Below, piece after piece: positions 8,825 through 17,089 of a DNA stretch of 25,819 bases. The stretch comes from Chara braunii. Lineage: Eukaryota; Streptophyta; Charophyceae; Charales; Characeae. The stretch lies in NCBI GenBank assembly GCA_003427395.1, contig BFEA01000252.1, forward strand, positions 1,839,928-1,865,746. The letters run 5' to 3'. A model generated the notes under the pieces. That model was not told the DNA's origin. It did no database searches and worked only from the letters and a program-made list of their open reading frames with translations. Made by a program: the position numbers and the translations under genes. Within the stretch, counting starts at the first letter, position 1. Each line of letters starts with the position of its first letter.

Positions 8825-9530
8825 GTTGGGGTTTTAAGGAGGAGAGCTCTACTCCGCAGGGGCTTCACAAGGTGTGGGGTGAAATGCCTTAGAGGGAGTG
8901 GGAGCAGAATTTTGGGTATGCCCTATTCTAGGGCTGGGAGAGATGTATGGGCTGGCATCATATCCCAGCGGAGGCAGATAAGGGTGAGGAGTTGGTTGAG
9001 GCATACTTTGGATGAAATTGGATGCCTTAATGGAAGTAGGGGGAGGAAGCAGGTATCTCCCAAGTTGGGGCCGATAAGGAGAGCTTATGATCAGAGCAGT
9101 CCTTTTCGGTGAACACAGCGGAAGGACAGGGGGAGATGGAGGGGAGGGGGAGGAAATGATCCACAGCAACGTCCGGAATTCTGATTCTCCTCTCAAGCAT
9201 AAACAAATGACTTCTGGTGGGGTGGTGGGTTGGTTCTGAGGGGGAGAGCTCTACTCTGCAAGGGCTTTAGAAGGACGGAGATGATTGCCATGAAGGGGGA
9301 CGGGGCAGATTTTGGGGGATGCTCTATTATGGGGCTGGGGGAAATGTATGGATCGACATCATATCCCAGTGGTGGGTTGGCAGAGGCATACTTTGTGTGG
9401 GAACTGGATGCCTTTACGGGAGTAGGAGGGAAACAAGTTCGTCCCAAGTTGGGGCCGATAAGGAGTGTTTGTGATTAGGGGCAATCCTTGTCGGTGGAGG
9501 CAGCGATGAGGTAGGAGGATGAGGGGAAAG
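8825..9530. repeat. ~400 bp tandem duplication, G-rich on plus, proline-rich coding potential on minus
   Basis: Blocks recur in the same order: GAGAGCTCTACT at 8842 and 9244, ATCATATCCCAG at about 8959 and 9359, CAAGTTGGGGCCGATAAGGA at 9061 and 9445. The offset falls from 402 to 384 bases through small indels. On the minus strand the longest frames (8849-9196, 115 codons; 9193-9447, 84 codons) both contain a PPLGYD..PYISPSP phrase followed by a Pro/Ser-rich tail, so the duplication partly keeps a Pro/Tyr-rich frame. This could be the low-complexity part of a transposon gag/ORF1-like protein, or chance from C-rich DNA. No conserved domain is seen. Confidence 0.75.
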
Positions 9531-9631
9531 GGGGGCATTTCTATATCCTTTGCTTCTATTTGGTTGAGACTTTTTCTGATTCTTTTTGAAATTTTCAAAA
9601 CAAACACCCTTGTTATTCCTGGTAGTTTGAA

Positions 9632-10190
9632 GAATCTCCAATGACTCTGAGGGACTGCTAGTGGTTTGTGCGAAGCTTCAATGAAATTAGACAGTTGTTT
9701 TCAAGATGGTTGTTCCATGCTAGAACGACGCTGGCCGGAGTCAAGGTGATGCCCTTTAACTTGCCGAACGTGAGGGCATGAGGCCTTGTAGAGAGGTTTA
9801 CGGATGCTATGCGGGGGCATCCTAAGGGACAATTGGGGTTGCTGCCAGGACGAGATTGGTCGGAGCTATAGTGAGTCGCGTTGCTCTGTAACCTAGTGGA
9901 TAAGGGGCGTGAGGGCTAGATGAGTTTGTCAGAGAATTAAGTCAATTTTGGTGAGCTTTATTATGATCTGTTGGAAATCCGTTCGATACTTGAGTGTTCA
10001 AAGAATTGCAATGGATTTCAGGAGGTGTTTAACGATCATAAAAAATGATTCGTTGTTTTCTCATCATCTATCCCGAATTTCAGTAGCTTCAAGTTGTTCA
10101 TGATCTTGGAGGATAATGACCCTAGTACCTCAATTTGTTCATAAATTGTTTTTACATGTTTTCATATGGGACGTTGGGCCCGGTTCCAGC
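9632..10190 (+). pseudogene. Unidentified decayed coding stretch
   Basis: One plus-strand frame stays protein-like across scattered stops. ESPMTLRDC stops at TAG 9659-9661, then comes WFVRSFNEIRQLFSRWLF and HARTTLAGVKVMPFNLPNVR. A TGA, one base from CGA (Arg), follows near 9779. LVERFTDAMRGHPKGQLGLL and PGRDWSEL follow, then TAG-TGA, then VNFGELYYDLLEIRSILECS and, after TGA 10046-10048, IPNFSSFKLFMILEDND. Mixed amphipathic composition and isolated stops suggest a decayed gene or retrotransposon ORF rather than random sequence. I do not recognise the family. It lies upstream of an AATAAA plus A-tract at 10535-10580 on the same strand, as expected for a retroposed 3' end. Confidence 0.4.
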
Positions 10191-10534
10191 ACGTGCTACG
10201 TTGCCAGTGCTATTAGTTTTTGTTATGTATACACACTATGCGTGAAATCAATGAAAGTGGGAAGTTGAAAGATCACTGTGGAAAAAGAAAGGCAGTGATC
10301 TTACCTTTTGTGCTTCGCACCATAGCGCGACCTTTTGGAAGTGCCTATTGAAAACTGATACGAATTTGAATTTTAACGTGTTGGTGTTTTTTAACTGTAG
10401 GAATACTACTGGGAAGTTGGTGGGCTTATCATGAGCTAGGTTGGGGCGGTTGGTGGTTTGGGGATCCCTTAAAAATGCATTTTTGATGCCTTGGGTATTA
10501 GCTACAGCTTGTATTCATTCAGGTGCTCCGCACG

Positions 10535-10580
10535 AATAAATTGAAGCATGTCTTTCAAAAAAAGAAAAAGAAAAAAAAAA
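10535..10580 (+). other. AATAAA hexamer followed by an A-rich tract (retroposed 3' end?)
   Basis: AATAAA at 10535-10540 is followed 16 bases later by an A-rich tract (10557-10580) broken by single G residues. This is the arrangement of a polyadenylated RNA copied back into DNA. It fits the decayed plus-strand coding stretch upstream. A genuine polyadenylation site of a gene is less likely because the A tract is in the DNA. Confidence 0.45.
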
Positions 10581-10834
10581 TCCTCTTAGTAGATAGAGTT
10601 TTGACTTTTGTTGTTTATTCCCCCCTCATTTGCTTAGAGATATGATAAGGGAGAAACATTGGCTTGGTAGTTAGATAAACTCCTGACACGTTTTGTGGCT
10701 TGTGTAGCTTTGTTGGACTCGGTGACTTTTTTTGTTTTCCACTTAGGGTTGTGGTTTATTGCAGGGCAGCGGTCCGGATTTAGCCATTCCTATTCCTTGC
10801 TTATAAAAACCCAACGCCTAGCATCTTATGTACT

Positions 10835-10861
10835 GGGGGGGGAGGGGGAGGGGGAAGGGGG
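10835..10861 (+). repeat. G-rich tract with G-quadruplex potential
   Basis: Runs of eight, five, five and five G are separated by one or two A. This meets the usual four-run G-quadruplex pattern on the plus strand. No gene is seen near it. Confidence 0.7.
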
Positions 10862-10914
10862 AAGAACAACGAAACGAAAAAAAAAAATCAACAACGCTAG
10901 GGCCGTAAAAGCAG

Positions 10915-11165
10915 CCAGATGCAAAATGTGCAGTACATGTGAGATTGTGCACTCCCAACGGACGTTACAACCTTACTGAAATCACGGTAGCAGGAAAACA
11001 ACAATAACAACAACTCTTTGAACGTGAAAGCAACAAGATACAAAATCTGGAGCACATGTGAGAGTATGCCCTTCGAGCGGGCATTAAGAAAAACAGCAAC
11101 TCTTTGCAACTGAATACAAAATTTTGAGTATATATGAGAATGCGCTCTCCATTGCAAAGTGTCAG
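10915..11165. repeat. Three degenerate tandem copies containing TACAAAAT...CATGTGAGA
   Basis: Similar blocks start near 10919, 11037 and 11113. Each has (A/T)(T/C)ACAAAAT, then ACATGTGAGA or TATATGAGA, then a TGC(G/A)CTC or TGCCCTTC segment. CAACTCTTTG joins copies two and three and also precedes copy two. On the minus strand the 112-codon frame repeats the phrase SH(I/V/M)...FCI accordingly. No function is apparent. Confidence 0.6.
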
Positions 11166-11201
11166 TTGTCCATGGAATGTGCCTTGCCACATCGGCAGAA
11201 C

Positions 11202-11232
11202 AATAAAAGTGGATTAAAAAAAAAAAAAAAAA
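11202..11232 (+). other. AATAAA followed by A17 (retroposed 3' end?)
   Basis: AATAAA at 11202-11207 is followed after eight bases by 17 A (11216-11232). This is the second such pair in 700 bases and comes directly after the triplicated block. It is consistent with insertion of a short polyadenylated transcript. Confidence 0.4.
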
Positions 11233-11319
11233 CATACAAAAAATAAAACTGACTATGAGATGCGTTCCTTTTAGTATTGATGTGAGCGTATCTCCTTCAC
11301 GGCCTTCCCCAACGTCCTT

Positions 11320-11321
<2 letters not shown>

Positions 11322-11351
<30 letters not shown>
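11322..11351. repeat. T30 homopolymer
   Basis: Thirty T in a row. It could be the A tail of a minus-strand retroposon, but nothing next to it identifies one. Confidence 0.95.
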
Positions 11352-11352
<1 letters not shown>

Positions 11353-11364
11353 TATTCAGAAACA

Positions 11365-11526
11365 CAATTGATGTTGAGCCTCTAGTACCTCCGAGGAATA
11401 ACGGCGAGCATGAGCCTCTCTATCTCTCTCACACACACACACACACAATTGACGTCTAGCCTTTGGCACCTCCAAGGAGTAACGGCGGGCATGAGCCTCT
11501 CTCTCTCTCTTTCTTGCTTCTCTTCT
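11365..11526. repeat. 81 bp tandem duplication carrying a (TC)n(AC)n microsatellite
   Basis: CAATTGA(T/C)GT, AGCCT, ACCTCC(G/A)AGGA, TAACGGCG and GCATGAGCCTCTCT recur at an offset of 81 bases (copies from 11365 and 11446). Copy one ends in (TC)n(AC)n at 11416-11447. Copy two ends in (CT)n at 11497-11511. The 64-codon open frame through it is not a gene. Confidence 0.85.
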
Positions 11527-12377
11527 CATGCTTTTCTTTTTTTCTTTTGGCTCATCATCATTGATTGTCGACTATTTAAGCACCTATTTCATGACGACCA
11601 TTGACCAGCACGAGGAGGGGAAGGAGGAGGAAGAACAACGAAAAGCAAGATGGAGGATGAAATACTAAGATGATTGGGAAAGGGTAACAAAGGCGATGAG
11701 GACTAACGCCGCACACAAGCATCAATCGAGGAGGAGGGAAAATGGGGGTTCATGCAATTGTGCATGTTATTTGCAGCACCGACAGTGACAATGGCAGTCT
11801 TCACAACTCGGAATATCCCATGACTGGGAAATATAAGAAATACAGATTTGTTGCTCTCTCTCTCTCTCTCATCTTATTGACGTCAAAATTTTCTCTCTGA
11901 TATGATGCAATCATCCACCACCGTCAGACCATGGAACTCTCTGCAAATCTTCGTTGTCTTTTTTTCTTCTTAACGCTCCGATTTATTCGTGGGGAGCAGC
12001 ACAGGCTGGGAACCAGGCCCGGTGTCCCTTATAATAAGATTACGTTAGATTGCATCTTATACAACGTATTGATTGCACCGCTTGATGAAACTGCCTGTAT
12101 TTCCTCACTTCTGCCCATATTTCCTCACTTCCTCTCCACTTTCTCTCACCCTCTTCTGCTCCTCCCTGGTCCTACACCGCAGATTCGCTGCGGCAGGTCC
12201 ACTTTTCCTTTTCAAAACCACCACTACTTGGCCCAGCTATCAAGTCCGAGCCTCCCACTACCGGTACCGCATGATTTAAAAAAACAAAAACCACAATAAA
12301 AAAGCAAGAAACAAAAAAAAAGAAGGCAAGCGAGTCAATTGTAAAAAAAATGAAAAAAGGAAGCAAGGAAATAAAAC
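11527..12377. other. Anonymous stretch, no supported gene
   Basis: It contains a (CT)n tract at 11854-11870 and A-rich sequence at 12277-12360. The 122-codon plus frame (11931-12299) is Ser/Pro/Leu-rich with no motif, and a minus-strand frame overlaps part of it. Confidence 0.5.
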
Positions 12378-12469
12378 GGGGGGGGGGGGAGGAGAGAGAG
12401 AGAGAGAGAGGCACGCCAAACTCGACGCCTCTCTGGCACGCCAAACTTAGTCTCTCTCTCTCTCTCTCT
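12378..12469. repeat. G12 plus (GA)n ... (TC)n foldback with duplicated GGCACGCCAAACT
   Basis: G12 at 12378-12389 leads into (GA)n to 12410. A spacer carries GGCACGCCAAACT twice (12410 and 12435), then (TC)n at 12451-12469. The GA and TC arms are mutually complementary, and GAGGC/GCCTC also pairs inside. This gives a short hairpin with purine/pyrimidine arms. Confidence 0.8.
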
Positions 12470-12593
12470 GTGCGAGCTTGTTTTTCCTTTTTTTTTTTAA
12501 CGTTTCTTATATTTCCCCCCGTTCATATTTCTTTTCCTTATGTTCTTAGGGTTTGTTTTTTTTCGTGAATGAAAAACGTTCTCGACGTTTTGA

Positions 12594-12761
12594 GAGGCTG
12601 TCAACGGAGGCCTCAATTTACAGACAACTCATGCCATTTATAACGAAAACCAAGGGTCGTTTTAAACAAACTTGCCACCAATTCATAAAGTGGAGATCAT
12701 ACTAACTAAAATAAATGGTGTGAGAAGTTGTCTGGAAATTGAGGCCTCTGTTAATCGCCTC
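12594..12761. mobile_element. MITE candidate, 168 bp with ~50 bp terminal inverted repeats
   Basis: The left end (12594-12641) contains GAGGCCTCAATTTACAGACA and CCATTTAT. The right end (12711-12761) is its imperfect inverse complement: ATAAATGG, then TGTCTGGAAATTGAGGCCTC, then CGCCTC. Most positions pair apart from a few substitutions and short gaps. The element is short, has no coding capacity and leaves a ~69 bp centre. That suits a non-autonomous DNA transposon. No convincing target-site duplication is visible, so the exact ends and superfamily are open. Confidence 0.7.
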
Positions 12762-12764
12762 CCC

Positions 12765-12870
12765 CACCAGCAGATGCGATAGCTGCTTGAGCAAATGAGC
12801 GATACCGGGTAGGGATCAATTGGTAGCATTAGGACCAAGTTCTTTCGATGGGCCAGTCGTTGTGCTTCCC
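12765..12870 (-). repeat. Partial copy of the SINE body found at 13088
   Basis: CACCAGCAGATG, CTGCTT, AGCA and the blocks GGACCAAG, CCAGTCG and TGTGC(T/C)TCCC recur from 13088 at a 323-base offset, in the same orientation. This copy lacks the tRNA-like head that belongs to the other. It begins four bases after the MITE candidate. Confidence 0.7.
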
Positions 12871-13084
12871 ACTTTCATTAGTTTCCCGTGCAGTGTTTTC
12901 TTTTTTTTTTTCGATTTTCGGATACACAAACAAAAACCAATAGTTATGGCAACATATCCTGCATAAGTACAAGGAGGATGTATAGCCAATACGGAATCCT
13001 GTAGTACAGGGTTGGATTCTTTAAAAAGGAAAATTTGAAAAACTCCCCTCCGGTCCCCTGTCCCTACGAACATGCGGGAGCTCC

Positions 13085-13379
13085 ACTCACCAGCAGATGG
13101 GATACCTGCTTAAGCATGTGAGCTGTACCGGCCAGAGGTCAGCCAATAGCATCAGGACCAAGCTTCTCCTATGGACCAGTCGATGTGCCTCCCCTCTCGT
13201 CCCCTCCCCTTACGTACATAAGCCGTCTCCACTTAATGCCACTCCGGAAGACCAATGGCCTACCTCTAGGTGGTGGGTGCAAAGCTTCCTAAGGGCAATG
13301 GGGATTGAACCCAAGACCTTCTGAATGCCACGTGCTTGCTTTATCGATTGGGCGATTTTCTGCCAACTGAGCTAGACCA
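13085..13379 (-). mobile_element. tRNA-derived SINE candidate, minus strand
   Basis: On the minus strand 13374-13363 reads TAGCTCAGTTGG, a perfect match to the RNA polymerase III A box (TRGYNNANNNGG). 13311-13301 reads GGTTCAATCCC, a good B box. The boxes are about 50 bases apart, as in tRNA genes. The head lacks a convincing cloverleaf and continues into a tail whose end (13192-13088) is repeated at 12870-12765. A tRNA-like head plus a repeated unrelated body is the structure of a SINE. It would depend on a LINE for mobility; whether the LINE type in this window serves it is unknown. No target-site duplication or 3' tail was identified. Confidence 0.65.
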
Positions 13380-13463
13380 CAAAAAATTCCACTATCTTTA
13401 CTTTCTTACCTTTCCTTTGTAAATTTCACACTCAGGAAGCTACGCCTTGTGGGGATGCATGTT
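13369..13463. repeat. 95 bp tandem duplication, copy 1
   Basis: The unit begins GAGCTAGACCAC and ends GGATGCATGTT. It is repeated immediately at 13464-13558 with three differences in 95 positions. Copy one starts inside the SINE head (at the A box), so the duplication happened after the SINE inserted. Confidence 0.97.
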
Positions 13464-13558
13464 GAGCTAGACCACAAAAATTTCCACTATCTTTACGTTC
13501 TTACCTTTCCTTTGTAAATTTCACAGTCAGGAAGCTACGCCTTGTGGGGATGCATGTT
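13464..13558. repeat. 95 bp tandem duplication, copy 2
   Basis: This is the direct neighbour of copy one and 92 of 95 bases match. The low divergence makes it one of the youngest duplications in the window. Confidence 0.97.
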
Positions 13559-13702
13559 GTCGTTAGCGTTCCCTTCTGTTTTGGGAATGTCGTTCACGGT
13601 TAAGAGGGGGTTAAGAGGGGGTCCTCATGTCGTGCACAACGGCGCGGTCATTGTCGCTACAAAAACAGGCCAGAGCGGTCGCACTACTGCTTGGAAGCTG
13701 GA

Positions 13703-13760
13703 AGACCGGTGGCCGAGTGTGTGGGTCGCTAGAGGCTGTGGGTTTGAGCCATCTTGGGTT
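13703..13760 (+). other. tRNA-like pol III boxes (Ser/Leu type), possible SINE head
   Basis: TGGCCGAGTGTGTGGG at 13710-13725 resembles the A box of serine and leucine tRNAs. GGTTTGAGCC at 13741-13750 resembles the B box. The spacing is shorter than in a tRNA-Ser gene and the stems do not pair convincingly, so this is a tRNA-derived fragment at most. Confidence 0.35.
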
Positions 13761-13882
13761 TCCTGTTCGATTCGGAGGAGTTGATTCAGGGTGTGAGAGG
13801 GTCCACTACTAATGACATGATATCTTTCCATGTAGCGGAAGATTCATTGTGTATTTTAGTCCATCAAGACCTGAGTCATTTT

Positions 13883-14127
13883 TTCGTTCTTCTTTTTTTT
13901 TAATATTTCTTGTATTGTTTTGGGCCTCAGTTGATAGAATCTGGATCCGCATTCGTTTTCGAAGGTGAACAAAAAGAGCTGGGTGACTGAGTGTTTGTGG
14001 ACGCTTTTTTTTTCCTTCTTATATTTTTTCGCTTCTTTTTTTGTGGGCCTCACTGAATTGTATCTAGATCCGAATTCGTGTTCGGAGGTGTACGAAAAGA
14101 GTTGGAAGAGTGAGTGCTTGTGGAACG
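13883..14127. repeat. 122 bp tandem duplication with T-rich spacer
   Basis: Units start GGGCCTCA at 13922 and 14044. They share GATCCG, ATTCGT, TTCG, AGGTG, AAAAGAG and GAGTG.TTGTGGA. Each is preceded by a T-rich stretch (13883-13920 and 14004-14043), so the true unit includes that part. Divergence is clearly higher than in the 95 bp duplication. Confidence 0.85.
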
Positions 14128-14329
14128 GTATGGTTGTCAGAAATGGAACGACATGGTCGTCAGGGTCTGACGGTGGACGTTAGACTGGCCAGTAGACAAT
14201 AGCGAGCTGTGGACAGGGTAGCATGGGACAGGTTGCATCTGGTAAAGAGACTAGCATTAAAAAAAACACAGGTAGGCATTTATTCGGTCAGCGTGCGCAT
14301 CAATGCCTAAGTGGCAAGGCGGTTTTTAT

Positions 14330-14560
14330 GCTAGCTACGGGTGGATTGCTGTTGGCATGTATACTGTTGGCATGCCAGGTATGGAAGATGCGGAGGAGCA
14401 TTGTTGTGGGTTGGCTGGATCGCTGTTGGCATGCACGGCGTTGGTGGAAGGGAGACGAGGGAGCGATGGAGCCCCGTGCTGTGGCAGACATGTTTGAGTC
14501 TTCCATGGCAGACTACGGAATCGTACAATGTGTTCCATGGCAAACTATGCATCGTACGGG
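14330..14560. repeat. Short diverged repeats around GCTGTTGGCATG and TTCCATGGCA
   Basis: GCTGTTGGCATG occurs near 14349 and 14412, with CTGTTGGCATG also near 14364. TTCCATGGCA.ACTA occurs at 14501 and 14533 with a 32-base offset. Six overlapping open frames cross this region on both strands, none with a motif. I regard it as non-coding. Confidence 0.5.
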
Positions 14561-14660
14561 TGGTGTCATGTCTCCTATGCCGCGTTAGACTCTACAGCGG
14601 CTTCCATTTTCTGGGAAAAAAATAGCAACGGGTTTATTCTCCTTAGCATAGTCTTCTTCA

Positions 14661-14973
14661 TCTTGTTATCCTCATGCTTACATCCACTTCTTCATCCTCC
14701 TCTTGTTTCTTTTCTTTCGTTTCTTCTTCCTCTCTCCTTCATTAAGCAATTATCNNNNNNNNNNNNNNNNNNNNNNNNNNNNNNNNNNNNNNNNNNNNNN
14801 NNNNNNNNNNNNNNNNNNNNNNNNNNNNNNNNNNNNNNNNNNNNNNNNNNNNNNNNNNNNNNNNNNNNNNNNNNNNNNNTCTTGTTATCCTCATGCTTAC
14901 ATCCACTTCTTCATCCTCCTCTTGTTTCTTTTCTTTCGTTTCTTCTTCCTCTCTCCTTCATTAAGCAATTATC
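14661..14973. other. 125 N assembly gap flanked by identical 94 bp sequences
   Basis: 14755-14879 are N. The 94 bases before the gap (14661-14754) and the 94 bases after it (14880-14973) look identical in the given sequence, from TCTTGTTATCC to AAGCAATTATC. The simplest reading is two contig ends that overlap but were joined with a gap, so the true sequence would have one copy and no gap. A real tandem duplication is the alternative. Confidence 0.9.
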
Positions 14974-15066
14974 TCCTGCTCGTCCTCCTCCTTATCCTTC
15001 TCCTTCCCCCCCTGCTCCTCCTCTTCCTCCTCCATTTCATCTGCTTCTTCTGTCTTCAGCTTGACG

Positions 15067-15262
15067 TTCAACTTCTCCTCTACCGCCATTGAAACCACCA
15101 TGCGTCCTCCACCTGCAGCGTCCGCCGCACGTTCACCTTCTCCTCTACCACCATTGAAACCACCATGTGTCCTTCCGCCCGCAGCGTCCACCGCACGTTC
15201 ACCTTCTCCTCAGCCGCCTTCGAAACACCACTTGTCCTCCACCCTCCGCATCCACCGCAATC
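15067..15262 (+). repeat. Three tandem 65-66 bp units (minisatellite)
   Basis: Units start at 15067, 15132 and 15198. They share TTCACCTTCTCCTC, CC.CCATTGAAACCACCATG, CGTCC and CCGCACG. The third is the most diverged. Plus-strand frames give Pro/Ala/Ser-rich peptides (PPPAASAARSPSP), but the 65-base step breaks the frame, so a protein-coding role is unlikely. Confidence 0.88.
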
Positions 15263-15267
15263 CAACT

Positions 15268-15269
<2 letters not shown>

Positions 15270-15332
<63 letters not shown>

Positions 15333-15411
15333 CACACACACAAAGTCATGCTTTGTTGTGGAGATGTGTACAGCGAACATCACAGCAGACACACACACAC
15401 ACACACACACA
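15270..15411. repeat. Compound (TC)n(AC)n microsatellite and second (AC)n tract
   Basis: CT repeats at 15270-15300 pass directly into CA repeats to 15330, with a further short CA run to 15341. A separate (CA)n lies at 15389-15411. The same TC-to-AC junction occurs at 11416, 17051 and 23369. Confidence 0.97.
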
Positions 15412-16309
15412 GATCGTCTTGTAGTAGCATGCCTCCGCTGGTTGTGCTTGTTAGTTTTTTTTTTTTTGGTTTGGTCTGTGCAAGGGCCTTGCTTCTAGCA
15501 TCATATATCCTCCTACTTCGTCTCCCTTTCTCTCTCGCTGTCCATTTCCTTTTAGTTGGAAGTAACGAGTTCTGCCTCACCATACGACAAAAACAATCGG
15601 CGATTGACTAGAGAATCCTCCCTACCATTGTCTCGCGTTTGTTTTTTCTCTCGCAGCTCAACTTAGCGCACACTCACACGACGACCAGATCACCTAAATT
15701 CCGAAATTTTGAGGTAGATTTACCGTCAGTCTGGGTGGCTCCTCCCGGTTCCCTTCTAGGAATGTCGGCAGCCTGCAAGGCCGCAGGAGTACAACTTCTA
15801 GACCACCACTTCAAGAGGCGGTCTCAAATTCTCTTTCAGAAATTTTCATTTTCCAAAGAAATTGTACAAATCCGTCGTGCATGAAAAAGCCAGCCCGCTT
15901 GATATTTTAGCATTGAAAAAAAAAACCTCTTTTGTGGATTGGGTGCTATGTGACTACGTGCACTTGGGTTGGTGTCCAACCGGCCGGGTGGCAAATTCTG
16001 GCCTTTAAGGACAAAGTCCACCCATGTGACAACACACTGGCGGGTACCCAAAGTCTCAAATTCGCAGTACCAAATGCCACAAAGAATCAAGTCTTTAGGT
16101 CCTCGTGTGAGTATATGCCCTTGCGCTCTTCTCTCTCGCTATCCCCCTCCTCTTCCTCCTCCAATCCTCCGTCTCTTCTTTTCCCTATTCCTCTCCATCT
16201 TTTCAACGGCTTTTCGCTCTCTTCCTCTCCCTCACTTATTCCTCGCCCTCACTTTTCCCTTTTTATATCTCTAAGCATTCTCTGCCTGTTCTCTCCATCT
16301 CCCGTCTAT
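15412..16309. other. Anonymous stretch, no supported gene
   Basis: Open frames here are short or run into microsatellites. 16120-16300 is a pyrimidine-rich (C/T) block. No RNA gene, inverted repeat of note or conserved motif was seen. Confidence 0.5.
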
Positions 16310-16366
16310 CACAAAAACAAAAATCGATCACAAAAACAAAAATCAATCACGAAAACAAAAACGGAT
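16310..16366 (+). repeat. Three tandem 19 bp units CACAAAAACAAAAATC(G/A)AT
   Basis: Units at 16310-16328, 16329-16347 and 16348-16366. The third has a few changes (CACGAAAACAAAAACGGAT). Confidence 0.95.
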
Positions 16367-17049
16367 TACCGCCGTTATCATCATGACCGTTTCTCATTTG
16401 CGGTCTGTGGTGAATACCGAGCCTCGAACGGATCTGGTACAGGATCAAGGGCTGGTTCATTCACGAGTTGGGCTTCCCTAGTTGGCGCGCATTGGGGTCT
16501 AACATCTCTGCAGTCGGTGTCTCGTTCTATGTGTAGGCATAAGCGTTTAGGTTTCGGATCCTCCCTCTCCTTGATGCTGCTATTGAGGGCATTATTGACA
16601 CAAGGACCTAAAGTCACAAATATCTGGGGCGTTTGGTACCATGTTTTTTTGTGCCTTTGGGTGCCCTTGCGGTCACAAGCAAATTTTGTTTCCACGAGGA
16701 CAGTCGTGGCCCTGACATTGTGCCTCACAGAACGGCACGTAGTCACACTGGTTACACCCAAAAATATGTAACTTTTCTTTTTCCCAAATGCTGAAATAAA
16801 CTCACAGGTTTTTCGCTCTTGGATGAATTTCTTGAAATACCTTGCGGAGAAAGAACAAATAGAAAAGGTAATTTGAGACCAACTCTGGTGGTGGTCTCAA
16901 AAAGGATCCTCCCTCTCTCTCTCTCTCTCTGCGTGACAGAACGTGGATGGGTGCCATGACAACAGACGGTGCGGGCTACCTGGCACGACACAGGGTAGGT
17001 GCGGACCAAGGAGAAAAGTGTGGGGCAGGACGATCATCCTGTCTAGGTA

Positions 17050-17050
<1 letters not shown>
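16367..17050. other. Anonymous stretch with a (CT)n tract, no supported gene
   Basis: A minus-strand frame of 126 codons (16381-16761) starts with ATG and is Thr/Arg/Cys-rich, but shows no motif. A plus-strand frame overlaps it. (CT)n lies at 16913-16930. Confidence 0.45.

Positions 17051-17087
<37 letters not shown>
17051..17087. repeat. Compound (TC)n(AC)n microsatellite
   Basis: TC repeats pass directly into AC repeats with no interruption. Confidence 0.97.

Positions 17088-17089
<2 letters not shown>

Noticed and set aside
13301-13379. Functional tRNA gene
   Set aside because: The A and B boxes are good, but acceptor and anticodon stems do not pair and no clear anticodon loop is present; a SINE head fits better.
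14528-15064. 178-codon frame across the gap region
   Set aside because: It includes the N run and two copies of the same flank, so it is an artefact of the gap.
15932-16771. 279-codon open frame, the longest on the plus strand
   Set aside because: It has no motif, is Ser/Leu/Pro-rich across a C/T-rich block, runs through the 19 bp tandem repeat and is overlapped by a 126-codon frame on the other strand. The length comes from composition.
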